64,000 nucleotides of DNA from PCRC01 sp040384665 (GTDB taxonomy: Bacteria; Pseudomonadota; Gammaproteobacteria; Burkholderiales; Burkholderiaceae_C), in the NCBI GenBank assembly GCA_040384665.1, contig JAZKIY010000050.1:10812-74811 (forward strand). The letters run 5' to 3'. Shown one piece after another: positions 1 to 8,257 of this stretch (position 1 is its first letter; each line of letters starts with the position of its first letter). Under the pieces are notes generated by a model. That model saw only the letters and a list, made by a program, of their open reading frames with translations. It was not told the origin of the DNA and searched no databases. A program made the translations under genes and the position numbers.

Positions 1-371
1 GCGGCAATCAGTGCGGCGGGCGTGCTGCCCAGCGCTTGCGACTGTTTGCGGGCGGTGACCTGGTTCAAATCCACGTCGTGCAGCCACAGGGTTTGCCCGT
101 CGGCCACGATGGTTTGTTCGAAGGGTTTTTTGTAGTTGAAGCGGAAGCGGTTCGGGCGCTGGAACTCGAAGCTGCCGCTGGAGGTGCGGGCCTTGGGTGC
201 CTGGCCGTCTTTGGCGGGCGAGGTCACGGTCTGCACGAAGTCGGCACGGCCACTTTGGGTGCCTTTGACGAAGGATTCAAGGCTTTTTAACCCATCAGCC
301 CTAGCCAAGCCTAGCGATAACGCTATCAATACAGAAGCAAAAAGAAAGCGCTTTGACAAAAAAGAGAGCAC
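1..371 (-). CDS. lolA: Outer-membrane lipoprotein carrier protein LolA (N-terminal part, cut by window edge)
   Basis: Periplasmic chaperone that carries lipoproteins from the LolCDE transporter to LolB at the outer membrane. The visible 123 residues begin at a GTG (371) with a signal peptide (basic start, hydrophobic stretch ending ALSLGLARA) and continue with LolA-typical text: LESFVKGTQSGRADFVQ, SGSFEFQRPNRFRF and YKKPFEQTIVADGQ. It lies 10 bp downstream of ftsK, the usual ftsK-lolA arrangement. The bases encoding residues 13-28, the hydrophobic core of the signal peptide, coincide with one copy of a dispersed repeat described separately. The 3' end is outside the window. No ATG start exists near here; the GTG is chosen because it gives a complete signal peptide. 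Confidence 0.9.
   Translation of the reverse strand, partial: MLSFLSKRFLFASVLIALSLGLARADGLKSLESFVKGTQSGRADFVQTVTSPAKDGQAPKARTSSGSFEFQRPNRFRFNYKKPFEQTIVADGQTLWLHDVDLNQVTARKQSQALGSTPAALIA
297..338 (+). repeat. Dispersed short repeat, in-frame copy in the lolA signal peptide
   Basis: AGCCCTAGCCAAGCC followed by CTATCAATACAG matches the ABC-exporter copy (18801-18840) at 32 of 42 positions, and the segment from 284 (TTAACCCATCAG at 288-299) matches the cca copy. It encodes residues 13-28 of LolA on the opposite strand. Confidence 0.65.
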
Positions 372-381
372 AGAAAATTCC

Positions 382-2769
382 TTATTCGGCGCGCTGAGGC
401 ACCAGAATGTCGCGTTGGCCGCTGCCGCTCATGGCACTGATCAGGCCGGATTTTTCCATTTCTTCGAGCATGCGGGCGGAGCGGTTGTAACCAATCTTCA
501 GGTGCCGCTGCACCAGCGAGATGCTGGCCTTGCGGTTTTTCAGCACCACCTCGACCGCCTGGTCGTACATCGGGTCTTTCTCGGTGCCGGCACCGTCACC
601 GCCCTCGCCCATCTCACCGTCGCCATCGGCCACGCCGCCTTCGAGCACGCCCTCCACGTAGTTGGGTGCGCCCTGGGACTTGAGGTAGCTCACCACGCGG
701 TGCACCTCTTCGTCACTCACAAACGCGCCATGCACGCGGATCGGGTACCCGGTACCGCTGGGCATGTAGAGCATGTCGCCCATGCCCAGCAGGGCTTCGG
801 CCCCCATCTGGTCGAGGATGGTGCGACTGTCGATCTTGCTGCTGACCTGGAACGCGATGCGGGTGGGAATGTTGGCCTTGATCAACCCGGTGATCACGTC
901 CACGCTGGGGCGCTGGGTGGCCAGAATGAGGTGGATGCCGGCGGCACGGGCCTTCTGCGCCAGCCGCGCAATCAGTTCCTCGATTTTCTTGCCCACCACC
1001 ATCATCAAATCGGCCAGCTCGTCGATCACCACCACGATGTGCGGCAGCCGCTCCAGCGGCTCGGGGCTGTCGGGCGTCAGGCTGAAGGGGTTGTAGATGA
1101 ACTCCTCGCGCGCCTTGGCCTCGTCGATCTTGGCGTTGTAGCCGGCCAGGTTGCGCACGCCCAGCTTGCTCAGCAGCTTGTAGCGGCGTTCCATCTCGGC
1201 CACGCACCAGTTCAGGCCGTGCGCGGCCTGCCGCATGTCGGTCACCACCGGCGCCAGCAAATGCGGAATGCCCTCGTAGACGCTCATTTCCAGCATCTTC
1301 GGGTCAATCATCAAGAGCCGCACGTCGCGTGCCTCGGCCTTGTACAACAGGCTCAAAATCATCGCGTTGATGCCCACCGACTTGCCCGAACCGGTGGTGC
1401 CGGCCACCAGCACGTGCGGCATCTTGGCGAGGTCGGCCACCACGGCGTTGCCAATGATGTCCTTGCCCAGGCCCATGGTCAGCAACGATTTGCCTTCGTT
1501 GTAGACCTGCGAGCCGAGGATTTCGCTCAACTTGATGGTCTGCCGCTTGGCGTTGGGCAACTCCAGCGCCATGTAGTTTTTGCCAGGAATGGTCTCGATC
1601 ACGCGGATCGACACCAGGCTCAGCGAGCGCGCCAGGTCGCGCGCCAGGTTCACCACCTGCGAGCCCTTGACGCCGGTGGCGGGCTCAATCTCGTAGCGGG
1701 TGATCACCGGGCCGGGCGAGGCCATCACCACCCGCACTTCCACACCAAAGTCTTTCAGCTTTTTCTCGATCAGCCGGCTGGTCATTCCCAGTGTTTCGCT
1801 GGACACACTTTCCTGGCGGCTCAGCGCGCCGTCCAGCAGGTCCACCTGCGGCAGCTTGCTGTCGGGCAGTTCGGTGAACAGCGGTTTCTGCCGCTCTTTC
1901 GCCACACGCAGGCTCTGCGGCACCTCAGCTTGCACCGGCTCAATGAACACCGGCGCCACCGGTTGTTCGCGCACGTCGGCACGGTGTTCCAGCACAATTT
2001 CTTCGCGTTCGCGCGCCGCGCGCAAGCCCACCTCCAGGTCTTCGGCCTTCTCGCGCTTGTGGGCCCAGGCCAGCCACAGGCCGTCCAGCGCACGGCCAAT
2101 GCGTTCGGCCAGGCCCGTCCAGGTGAAGCGAAACACCTGCGCAGCGCTGAGCACACCCAGAACAATCCACAGCAGGCCCGAGCCGGTGAACCCCAGCCAC
2201 TTGTCGCCCATCGGCCCCATCAGGTAACCCAGTGCACCGCCCGCTGGTCCGGGTAAAAAGCCCTCAAACCGGTACAGACGCGACCACTCCATCCCGGTGC
2301 TGGCAAGCAGCAACACCACCAGGCTGCCCCAGAACAGCACGCGGCCACGCCAGACGGGTTCTGGGTCGCCGCCCGTGTCTTGTGGCACGCGCAGCCAGGT
2401 CGCCAACGCGCCCAGCCAGGCTTTCACGCCCGCCAACAACGCCCACCAGGCCGAAAACCCGAACAGGAAATAGCTGCCGTCGGCCAGCCAGGCACCCAGG
2501 CGGCCAACCCAGTTGTGCAATGGCGCGCCCGCGCCCGAGGTCGACCAGGCTGCGTCTTGCGGGCTGTAGCTGAGCATGGCCAGCCACCAGAACACCAACA
2601 GCACAAACCCGGCCAGCAGGCCCAGCTCGCCCAGAAAACGGCTGGCCCCGGCACGCGGTGCACTGGCCTGTGCGCGGGCGGCGGCCGCGGCCTTGCCGGT
2701 CGACCGGCCCGTGGCCTGGCGGGCCGGGTTGCCGCCGGAGGAACCCAGAGTGTTGAGGGAATACGTCAT
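382..2769 (-). CDS. ftsK: DNA translocase FtsK
   Basis: Septal ATP-driven DNA pump that clears the terminus region and activates XerCD at dif during division. The 795-residue protein has an N-terminal membrane domain (hydrophobic segments between about residues 45 and 210), a short linker, then the RecA-like motor with Walker A GTTGSGKS near residue 456 and Walker B VVVIDELADL near 575. A C-terminal winged-helix gamma domain (about 730-790, KASISLVQRHLKIGYNRSARM) reads KOPS sites. The linker is far shorter than in E. coli FtsK, as in many beta-proteobacteria. The gene is followed immediately by lolA on the same strand, so the two are probably co-transcribed. The ATG at 2769 is the only sensible start. 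Confidence 0.97.
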   Translation of the reverse strand: MTYSLNTLGSSGGNPARQATGRSTGKAAAAARAQASAPRAGASRFLGELGLLAGFVLLVFWWLAMLSYSPQDAAWSTSGAGAPLHNWVGRLGAWLADGSYFLFGFSAWWALLAGVKAWLGALATWLRVPQDTGGDPEPVWRGRVLFWGSLVVLLLASTGMEWSRLYRFEGFLPGPAGGALGYLMGPMGDKWLGFTGSGLLWIVLGVLSAAQVFRFTWTGLAERIGRALDGLWLAWAHKREKAEDLEVGLRAAREREEIVLEHRADVREQPVAPVFIEPVQAEVPQSLRVAKERQKPLFTELPDSKLPQVDLLDGALSRQESVSSETLGMTSRLIEKKLKDFGVEVRVVMASPGPVITRYEIEPATGVKGSQVVNLARDLARSLSLVSIRVIETIPGKNYMALELPNAKRQTIKLSEILGSQVYNEGKSLLTMGLGKDIIGNAVVADLAKMPHVLVAGTTGSGKSVGINAMILSLLYKAEARDVRLLMIDPKMLEMSVYEGIPHLLAPVVTDMRQAAHGLNWCVAEMERRYKLLSKLGVRNLAGYNAKIDEAKAREEFIYNPFSLTPDSPEPLERLPHIVVVIDELADLMMVVGKKIEELIARLAQKARAAGIHLILATQRPSVDVITGLIKANIPTRIAFQVSSKIDSRTILDQMGAEALLGMGDMLYMPSGTGYPIRVHGAFVSDEEVHRVVSYLKSQGAPNYVEGVLEGGVADGDGEMGEGGDGAGTEKDPMYDQAVEVVLKNRKASISLVQRHLKIGYNRSARMLEEMEKSGLISAMSGSGQRDILVPQRAE

Positions 2770-2852
2770 AAGTCAGAACAATCGCGCAAGCTTACCCCAA
2801 GGCGCGTTGGCCTGAGGGGGCTTTGCCCGCCCTTCACAGGGCAGATACAGTG

Positions 2853-3530
2853 TTATGACGCCAGCGTGTCGAGGCGCTCTTTGATGAGCAGCGAGCCGTC
2901 TTCGCGGGTTTCGATCAGGCCGCGCTCTTCCAGGTCTTTCATCACCCGGCTGACCATTTCGCGCGAGGCACCGACCATCTTGGCCACGTCCTGACGGGAA
3001 ATTTTTTCGCGGATGGTCAGCAGGCCGTCACGGCCCACCGAGGCGAACTCCAGCAGGGTGCGGGCAACACGGCCATAAACGTCCATCAGAGCCAGCGACT
3101 CGATCTGCCGGTCGGCATGGCGCAGGCGCTGCACCAGGCCTTTCATGACCGCGTAGGCCATGGAGGTGTTTTCCGGCAGGCAGCGGGCAAATTCAGGGCG
3201 GCCCAGCACCAGCACGTCGGTCTGCACCTCGGCCCGTACGCTGGCGGAATGGGGGCCGTTGTCGATCAGGCTCATCTCACCGATGTAGTCGCCCTGCTCC
3301 AGGGTGGCCAGAATCACCTCGCGGCCCCGCGAGTCGGCCGTCATCACGCGGGCACGGCCAGACAGCACAATGAACAAGGCGTTGGTTTTTTTACCCTGCT
3401 CGACAATCAGTTCACCCCGCTTGAAGCGCCGCTTCACCACCGCCGACGCCACGGCCTCGGCCTGCACCGGTGTGAGCACGGAAAACAGTGGCACGCGCCG
3501 GATCAGGTCTAGGTTGGAAAGCATCGACAT
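2853..3530 (-). CDS. Crp/Fnr-family transcriptional regulator
   Basis: A 225-residue cyclic-nucleotide-binding-fold regulator. Residues about 20-130 form the jelly-roll sensor (LFIVLSGRARVMTADSRGRE, GDYIGEMSLIDNGPHSASVRA) and the C-terminus carries a Crp-type winged helix with recognition region SRQDVAKMVGASREMVSRV. No Fnr-type N-terminal cysteine cluster is seen, so it is not an oxygen-sensing Fnr; the ligand is unknown. The ATG at 3530 has AGGTGG 7 bases upstream; the longer open frame to 3587 looks untranslated. It is divergent from trxB, and the shared region contains a perfect 7-3-7 palindrome (3666-3682) that could be its target. Confidence 0.88.
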   Translation of the reverse strand: MSMLSNLDLIRRVPLFSVLTPVQAEAVASAVVKRRFKRGELIVEQGKKTNALFIVLSGRARVMTADSRGREVILATLEQGDYIGEMSLIDNGPHSASVRAEVQTDVLVLGRPEFARCLPENTSMAYAVMKGLVQRLRHADRQIESLALMDVYGRVARTLLEFASVGRDGLLTIREKISRQDVAKMVGASREMVSRVMKDLEERGLIETREDGSLLIKERLDTLAS

Positions 3531-3665
3531 CGCACACCACCTGTTTGCGGGTTGAAGGGCCCAGCTGCCACGCGGGCATCCAAGCATTCATACAATTGGC
3601 GGGTGAACCAGCTAGGCTGGACCCGTCAGTTCGTCAAGAAACTGGTTACATCTTGACCGAGATTC

Positions 3666-3682
3666 CCGTGTACTTTACACGG
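3666..3682. promoter_or_regulatory. Perfect 7-3-7 palindrome between the Crp-type gene and trxB
   Basis: CCGTGTA and TACACGG flank three bases, giving an exact inverted repeat about 43 bp upstream of the trxB start and 136 bp upstream of the divergent regulator start. Its GTGTA...TACAC arms only loosely resemble the classical Crp site TGTGA-N6-TCACA. An operator for the adjacent regulator is an inference; a transcript hairpin is an alternative, though a 3-base loop and no U-run argue against a terminator. Confidence 0.45.
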
Positions 3683-3724
3683 ATTACCGCCCCGAACCTA
3701 CCCTCTTTTCCCGCTGTCACCACC

Positions 3725-4669
3725 ATGAAACACGCCAAAGTCCTGATCCTCGGCTCCGGCCCGGCCGGCTACACCGCCGCCATTTACGCCGCGCGCGCCA
3801 ACCTGAACCCGATGCTGGTCACCGGCATTGCCCAGGGCGGGCAGCTGATGACCACCACCGAGGTCGACAACTGGCCAGCCGATGTGATGGGCGTGCAGGG
3901 CCCCGAGCTGATGCAGCGCTTTCTGGAGCACGCCGAGCGCTTCAAGACCGAGATCGTGTTCGACCACATCAACGCGGTTGATTTGAGCCAGCGCCCGTTC
4001 AAGCTCAAGGGCGACAGCGGCGACTTCACCTGCGACACGCTGATCCTCGCCACCGGCGCATCGGCCAAGTACCTGGGCCTGCCATCGGAAACGGCGTTCA
4101 TGGGCCGCGGCGTGAGCGGCTGCGCCACCTGCGACGGTTTTTTCTACCGCGACCAGGTCTGCTGCGTGATTGGCGGCGGTAACACGGCCGTCGAGGAAGC
4201 GCTGTACCTGTCCAACATCGCCAGCAAGGTCTACCTGGTCCACCGGCGCGACAAGTTCAAGGCCGAAGCGATTCTGATCGACAAGGTGATGGACAAGGTC
4301 AAGGCCGGCAAGATTGAACTCAAGCTGTTCCAGACGCTGGACGAGGTGCTGGGCGATGCGTCCGGCGTGACCGGCGTGCGGCTGAAAAACACCCAGACCG
4401 GCGCCACCGAAGACCTGACGCTCAAAGGCTGTTTCATCGCCATCGGCCACGCCCCCAACACCGAGATCTTCCAGGGCCAGGTGGCCATGGAGAACGGCTA
4501 CATCGTCACGCAGAGCGGCCTGAAGGGCTTTGCCACCATGACCAGCGTGCCCGGCGTGTTTGCCGCCGGCGACGTGCAGGACCATGTCTACCGCCAGGCC
4601 ATCACCAGCGCCGGCACCGGCTGTATGGCCGCGCTGGACGCCCAGCGCTTTCTGGAACAGCAGGGCTAA
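3725..4669 (+). CDS. trxB: Thioredoxin-disulfide reductase TrxB
   Basis: FAD/NADPH flavoenzyme of 314 residues that reduces oxidised thioredoxin in the cytosol. It has the FAD-binding GSGPAG (residues 10-15), the redox-active CATC motif at about 133-136, the NADPH-binding GGGNTAVEEA near 150-160 followed by VHRRDKFKA, and the C-terminal FAD motif PGVFAAGDVQD. The open frame extends upstream to 3488, but homology begins at the ATG at 3725 (MKHAKVLILGSGPAG). It is divergent from the Crp-type regulator. No terminator is seen before rpmB. Confidence 0.97.
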   Translation: MKHAKVLILGSGPAGYTAAIYAARANLNPMLVTGIAQGGQLMTTTEVDNWPADVMGVQGPELMQRFLEHAERFKTEIVFDHINAVDLSQRPFKLKGDSGDFTCDTLILATGASAKYLGLPSETAFMGRGVSGCATCDGFFYRDQVCCVIGGGNTAVEEALYLSNIASKVYLVHRRDKFKAEAILIDKVMDKVKAGKIELKLFQTLDEVLGDASGVTGVRLKNTQTGATEDLTLKGCFIAIGHAPNTEIFQGQVAMENGYIVTQSGLKGFATMTSVPGVFAAGDVQDHVYRQAITSAGTGCMAALDAQRFLEQQG

Positions 4670-4682
4670 AACCGAAATTCGC

Positions 4683-4688
4683 TATAAT
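4683..4688 (+). promoter_or_regulatory. Probable -10 box (TATAAT) of the rpmB-rpmG operon
   Basis: A perfect TATAAT lies about 120 bp upstream of rpmB in the 139-bp gap after trxB. The hexamer 17 bp upstream (GCAGGG) is a poor -35, so this is suggestive only. The long leader leaves room for post-transcriptional control, but I see no recognisable ribosomal-protein-binding structure. Confidence 0.4.
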
Positions 4689-4808
4689 CCAAAGCTTTGC
4701 TGAATTCTGCCGGGAGGTTTGCATTCAGCGCGGGTTACCGCCACCCTTCTGGCGAGGTGAGGCTCTCACTGCATGTGACAGCCGTTTAAAACGTATCGGA
4801 GTGTCCTG

Positions 4809-5042
4809 ATGGCACGCGTCTGCGAAGTAACGGGTAAAGGCCCGATGGTCGGAAACAATGTTTCCCACGCCAACAACAAAACCAAGCGCCGGTTCCTGCC
4901 GAACCTGCAATACCGCCGTTTCTGGGTCGAGACTGAAAACCGCTGGGTTCGCCTGCGCGTTTCCGGCGCCGCCCTGCGGTTGATCGACAAAAAAGGCATC
5001 GACGCCGTGCTCGCAGACCTGCGCGCACGTGGTCAGGCTTAA
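4809..5042 (+). CDS. rpmB: 50S ribosomal protein L28
   Basis: A 77-residue large-subunit ribosomal protein with the L28 signature: MARVCEVTGKGPMVGNNVSHANNKTKRRFLPNL is split across its first 33 residues, followed by the conserved LQYRRFWV and LRVSGAALRLIDKKGID. Length and basic composition match the family. It is preceded by GGAG (4798-4801) and followed 17 bp later by rpmG, the classic L28-L33 operon. Confidence 0.98.
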   Translation: MARVCEVTGKGPMVGNNVSHANNKTKRRFLPNLQYRRFWVETENRWVRLRVSGAALRLIDKKGIDAVLADLRARGQA

Positions 5043-5059
5043 TCTAAAGGAGCACGACC

Positions 5060-5230
5060 ATGGCAGCCAAAGGCGGACGCGAAAAAATCAAGCTGGAATC
5101 CACTGCGGGTACCGGCCATTTCTACACCACGACCAAAAACAAGAAGACCACGCCCGAGAAGATGCTGATCAAGAAATTTGATCCCAAAGCTCGCAAGCAT
5201 GTCGACTACAAGGAAATCAAGCTGAAGTAA
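5060..5230 (+). CDS. rpmG: 50S ribosomal protein L33
   Basis: A 56-residue ribosomal protein. It starts MAAKGGREKIKLES, continues with the L33 core TGHFYTTTKNKKTTPEKM, and ends FDPKARKHVDYKEIKLK. AAAGGAG stands just before the ATG. It lacks the CxxC zinc pairs of some L33 paralogues, so it is the zinc-free (C-) form typical of Gram-negatives. It forms an operon with rpmB and is followed by a strong intrinsic terminator. Confidence 0.98.
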   Translation: MAAKGGREKIKLESTAGTGHFYTTTKNKKTTPEKMLIKKFDPKARKHVDYKEIKLK

Positions 5231-5250
5231 TTCAGCACTTCCCAAAAGAA

Positions 5251-5279
5251 AAGCCGCTGAAGTTCAGCGGCTTTTTTGT
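5251..5279 (+). terminator. Intrinsic terminator of rpmB-rpmG
   Basis: AAGCCGCTGA and TTCAGCGGCTT form a near-perfect stem followed by a T-run (TTTTTTGTT), about 20 bp after the rpmG stop. It also separates this operon from the convergent desaturase gene. Confidence 0.9.
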
Positions 5280-5317
5280 TGCCCACCACAGTGCGTGGCG
5301 GGCAGGCCTGGTTCAGG

Positions 5318-6532
5318 TCAGACCCGGGCTGCGCGCAGCTTGACCGAGAAGTCTTTCAGCGCCGCAATGCCACTCTCTTCGGCCCGGTGGCACCAGGCGG
5401 CCAAGTCGGTCGCCAGTTGCTCACGCGAGTGCGAGGTGTTGAGCCACATCTGGCGCAGCTCTTCGCGCATGGTGACCATCTTGTCCAGCACCGGGTGGGC
5501 GGCACGGGCCTGCGCCAGCTGCGGGCGGGCGGTGGCAGGCACCTTGTCGTCGTCACGGTGCATCCAGCGGTTGGCGGCTTCGAGCACGGAGATGTCGGCC
5601 TTGCGGGCTTTCAGCAGTTCGAGCTCGGCCTTGCACACGCGGCGCATTTCATTGGCGTAACCAGCCATGACTTCGTAGCGGTGGGCGATCAGTGCCTCCA
5701 GCGTTTTTTCATTGGCCACGGGCTGGATGTCGCCCAGCTGCATTTTGGGCGGCACCTTCTTGACGGTGGCCAGGCCCACCTTCTGCATCAGCGTGATGTA
5801 GAACCAGCCGATGTCGAACTCGTACGGCTTCACGGAAAAGCGGGCCGAGGTCGGGTAGGTGTGGTGGTTGTTGTGCAACTCTTCACCGCCAATGATGATG
5901 CCCACGGGCGAGATGTTGCGGCTGGCGTCTGGCGCTTCGAAGTTGCGGTAGCCCCAGTAGTGGCCAATGCCGTTGATGATGCCGGCGGCGGTGATCGGAA
6001 TCCAGAGCATTTGCACGGTCCACACCACGGTGCCAATGGCACCGAACAAAGCCCAGTTGATGATCAACATCAGGCCCACGCCCTGCCAGCTGTAGCGGGT
6101 GTAGAGGTTGCGCTCGATCCAGTCGTTGGGCGTGCCCAGGCCGTACTTCTGGATGGTTTCCATGTTCTTGGACTCGGCCCGGTACATCTCGGAGCCGCGC
6201 CACAGCACGGCGTCAATGCCGCGGGTCTGCGGGCTGTGCGGGTCGTCTTCGGTTTCGCATTTGGCGTGGTGCTTGCGGTGGATGGCCACCCACTCCTTGG
6301 TCACCATGCCGGTGCCCAGCCAGAGCCAGAAACGGAAGAAGTGCGACGGAATGGCGTGCAGGTCCATTGCCCGGTGCGCCTGCGTGCGGTGCAGGAACAA
6401 TGTGACGGCGGCAATGGTGATGTGGGTGGTCACCAGGGTGTAGATGACGATCTGCCACCACGTCAGGTCCCACAGGCCGTGGGCCATCAAATCAATTGCC
6501 GCGTTCAGCACAGTCCAGTCAGGAAGCAACAT
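5318..6532 (-). CDS. Membrane fatty-acid desaturase (acyl-CoA/acyl-lipid delta-9 type)
   Basis: Di-iron integral-membrane enzyme introducing a double bond into fatty acyl chains, thereby tuning membrane fluidity. The 404-residue protein has the three histidine boxes of the family: HRTQAHRAMDLH near residue 46, HRKHH near 83 and HNNHH near 218. Hydrophobic membrane spans flank the first and lie between the second and third. The C-terminal ~130 residues form a charged helical extension (KARKADISVLEAANRW...) typical of beta-proteobacterial members. The ATG at 6532 is preferred to the in-frame TTG at 6538. It is convergent to rpmB-rpmG. Confidence 0.9.
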   Translation of the reverse strand: MLLPDWTVLNAAIDLMAHGLWDLTWWQIVIYTLVTTHITIAAVTLFLHRTQAHRAMDLHAIPSHFFRFWLWLGTGMVTKEWVAIHRKHHAKCETEDDPHSPQTRGIDAVLWRGSEMYRAESKNMETIQKYGLGTPNDWIERNLYTRYSWQGVGLMLIINWALFGAIGTVVWTVQMLWIPITAAGIINGIGHYWGYRNFEAPDASRNISPVGIIIGGEELHNNHHTYPTSARFSVKPYEFDIGWFYITLMQKVGLATVKKVPPKMQLGDIQPVANEKTLEALIAHRYEVMAGYANEMRRVCKAELELLKARKADISVLEAANRWMHRDDDKVPATARPQLAQARAAHPVLDKMVTMREELRQMWLNTSHSREQLATDLAAWCHRAEESGIAALKDFSVKLRAARV

Positions 6533-6633
6533 AGTCAACAGTGTTTCTCATACAAATAGCCCTCTATTGTCGGGCTTTCGTGCGGTTTAGGGGAAATTTC
6601 ACCAGTCGCGCGCCTCTAAATCCTGGTTTCACG

Positions 6634-7905
6634 TCATTTTTTCTGCCAGACGGCGGCAAAAAAACCGTCGGTGCGGTGCCGATGGGGCCACAGGCGCAGG
6701 TATTCACCACCGGAAACCGGGCCGCTGCACAGGCCGGCAGCACCTTCCACCTTCAGATGGGTCAGGATGTCGGCCACTTCAAGGGGGGAGAAGTCGCTGT
6801 TGGCGGCAGAAAAAGCCGCGGCGATCGCCTCGTTTTCGGCCGGCAACAGGCTGCAGGTGGCGTACACCAGCCGGCCACCGGGCTTCAGCAGGCGGGCGGC
6901 GCTCTGCAAAATGGTGGCCTGGAGTGCGGCCGCTTCGGCCACAGCCGCCGGGTTTTGCCGCCATTTCAACGCCGGGTTGCGGCGCAGCGTGCCCAGGCCG
7001 GAGCACGGCGCGTCCACCAGCACCCGGTCGATCTTGCCGGCCAGGCGCTTGATGCGGTCGTCCCGCTCGTGGGCGATGGCTGCCGGGTGCACGTTGGAGA
7101 GGCCACTCCGCGCCAGCCGGGGCTTGAGCGCGTCCAGCCGGTGGGCGGACGTGTCAAACGCGTACAGCCGACCGGTGTTGCGCATGCTGGCGCCAATCGC
7201 CAGCGTCTTGCCGCCGGCACCGGCGCAGAAGTCGGCCACCATCTCGCCGCGTTTGGCGTCGAGCAACAGGGCCAGCACCTGAGACCCTTCGTCCTGCACC
7301 TCGACCGCGCCGCGCGCGAACGCCGGCACTTGGGACAACGAAGGCTTGCCCTCCACCCGCAGCCCCCAGGGCGACCACGGGGTGGCCTGGGTCTTGACGC
7401 CGGCCTTGGCCATTTCCTGTTGCACATCGGCGCGTTTTTCGGTCAAGGCGTTGACGCGCAAATCGAGCGGCGCCTGGGTGTCCAGGCTGTTCACCAGTGG
7501 CCAGAAGTCGTCGCCCAGTTGGGCCTTGAGTTCTGTCACCAGCCACTCGGGCATGTTGTGGCGGTGGCGCTCCAGCAGGTCGCCCGGCTGGATGCGGTCG
7601 CACTGGGCGAGCCAGTTTTTCTCGACGTCGTTCAGTGCACCGAGCAGAAAGTCGCGCGGTGCGGCAAAACCGAGGATCGCCAGCCGGCGCTCTTTCGGGC
7701 CGCTGCCGGAGGGGGCAAAGTGCTCAAAACGCAGCTTGTGGCGCAGCACGTTGTAGACCGTGTCGGCCAGGGTTGCGCGCTCGCGCGGCCCAAGTTGGCG
7801 GTTGTCGCGGAAAAAACGGGACACGGTCCCGTCGGTGGGGTGGTCGAATTGAAGCGCCAGCTTGACCAGTTCACTGCAGGCGTCGAGCAGGGCTTTAGGA
7901 TGCAT
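6634..7905 (-). CDS. RsmB/NOP-type RNA (cytosine-5) methyltransferase
   Basis: SAM-dependent RNA m5C methyltransferase, 423 residues, probably acting on 16S rRNA. An N-terminal NusB-like helical region (residues 1-150) precedes the Rossmann catalytic domain. Motifs visible are the SAM-binding DFCAGAGGKTLAIGA, the motif IV cysteine in DAPCSGLGTLRRNP and the motif VI catalytic cysteine in YATCSLLPAENE. The C-terminus (GGEYLRLWPHRHRTDGFFAAVW) is canonical. Many Burkholderiales carry two RsmB-like genes; the copy next to purN is not necessarily the C967 enzyme, so no gene symbol is given. GGAGG abuts the ATG unusually closely. Confidence 0.9.
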   Translation of the reverse strand: MHPKALLDACSELVKLALQFDHPTDGTVSRFFRDNRQLGPRERATLADTVYNVLRHKLRFEHFAPSGSGPKERRLAILGFAAPRDFLLGALNDVEKNWLAQCDRIQPGDLLERHRHNMPEWLVTELKAQLGDDFWPLVNSLDTQAPLDLRVNALTEKRADVQQEMAKAGVKTQATPWSPWGLRVEGKPSLSQVPAFARGAVEVQDEGSQVLALLLDAKRGEMVADFCAGAGGKTLAIGASMRNTGRLYAFDTSAHRLDALKPRLARSGLSNVHPAAIAHERDDRIKRLAGKIDRVLVDAPCSGLGTLRRNPALKWRQNPAAVAEAAALQATILQSAARLLKPGGRLVYATCSLLPAENEAIAAAFSAANSDFSPLEVADILTHLKVEGAAGLCSGPVSGGEYLRLWPHRHRTDGFFAAVWQKK

Positions 7906-7949
7906 CCTCCGATTGTCCCACGCGCCCCTGTTTTTGCCGGAACCTGCCC

Positions 7950-8222
7950 ATGTCTGACGACACCCTGCCCCCGCTCATCACCACCCCGCCCGGTCTGTAC
8001 CGCCACTACAAAGGGCACTTGTACGAGGTGGTGGGCACCGTGCGCCACAGCGAAACGCTGGAGCCCATGACGCTGTACCGCGCGCTGTACGGCGAACACG
8101 GCCTGTGGGTGCGGCCAGCAGCGATGTTCAACAGCACGGTGGACGTGGGTGGCCGCTCCGAGGCCCGTTTTGCACCAGTGGCAACCCCTCCGGGCACCGA
8201 TTTCAAGCCAAATATGGCCTGA
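7950..8222 (+). CDS. DUF1653 domain protein
   Basis: A 90-residue cytosolic protein whose middle (residues 15-60: GLYRHYKGHLYEVVG, HSETLEPMTLYRALYG, LWVRPAAMF) matches the DUF1653 family. These proteins have a small SH3-like beta fold and no established function. It is divergent from the rRNA methyltransferase (44 bp apart) and convergent with purN. No membrane or signal segment is present. Confidence 0.85.
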   Translation: MSDDTLPPLITTPPGLYRHYKGHLYEVVGTVRHSETLEPMTLYRALYGEHGLWVRPAAMFNSTVDVGGRSEARFAPVATPPGTDFKPNMA

Positions 8223-8257
8223 GCCTTAGTGAAACCTCACGGTACAGCTATTCTTTC
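8222..8257 (+). repeat. Dispersed short repeat, copy at the purN stop codon
   Basis: AGCCTTAGTGAAAC (8222-8235), here followed by CTC, matches exactly the core found at 18825-18838 and 45405-45418 on the other strand. The right arm (TACAGCTA...) matches the copy at 52591-52630. The element fills the 25-bp gap between DUF1653 and purN and covers the purN stop codon. Confidence 0.7.

Noticed and set aside
136..2256. A 706-residue plus-strand open frame across ftsK
   Set aside because: It has His/Gln/Ala-rich low-complexity text typical of an antisense frame in GC-rich DNA and lies opposite ftsK, which has clear motifs.
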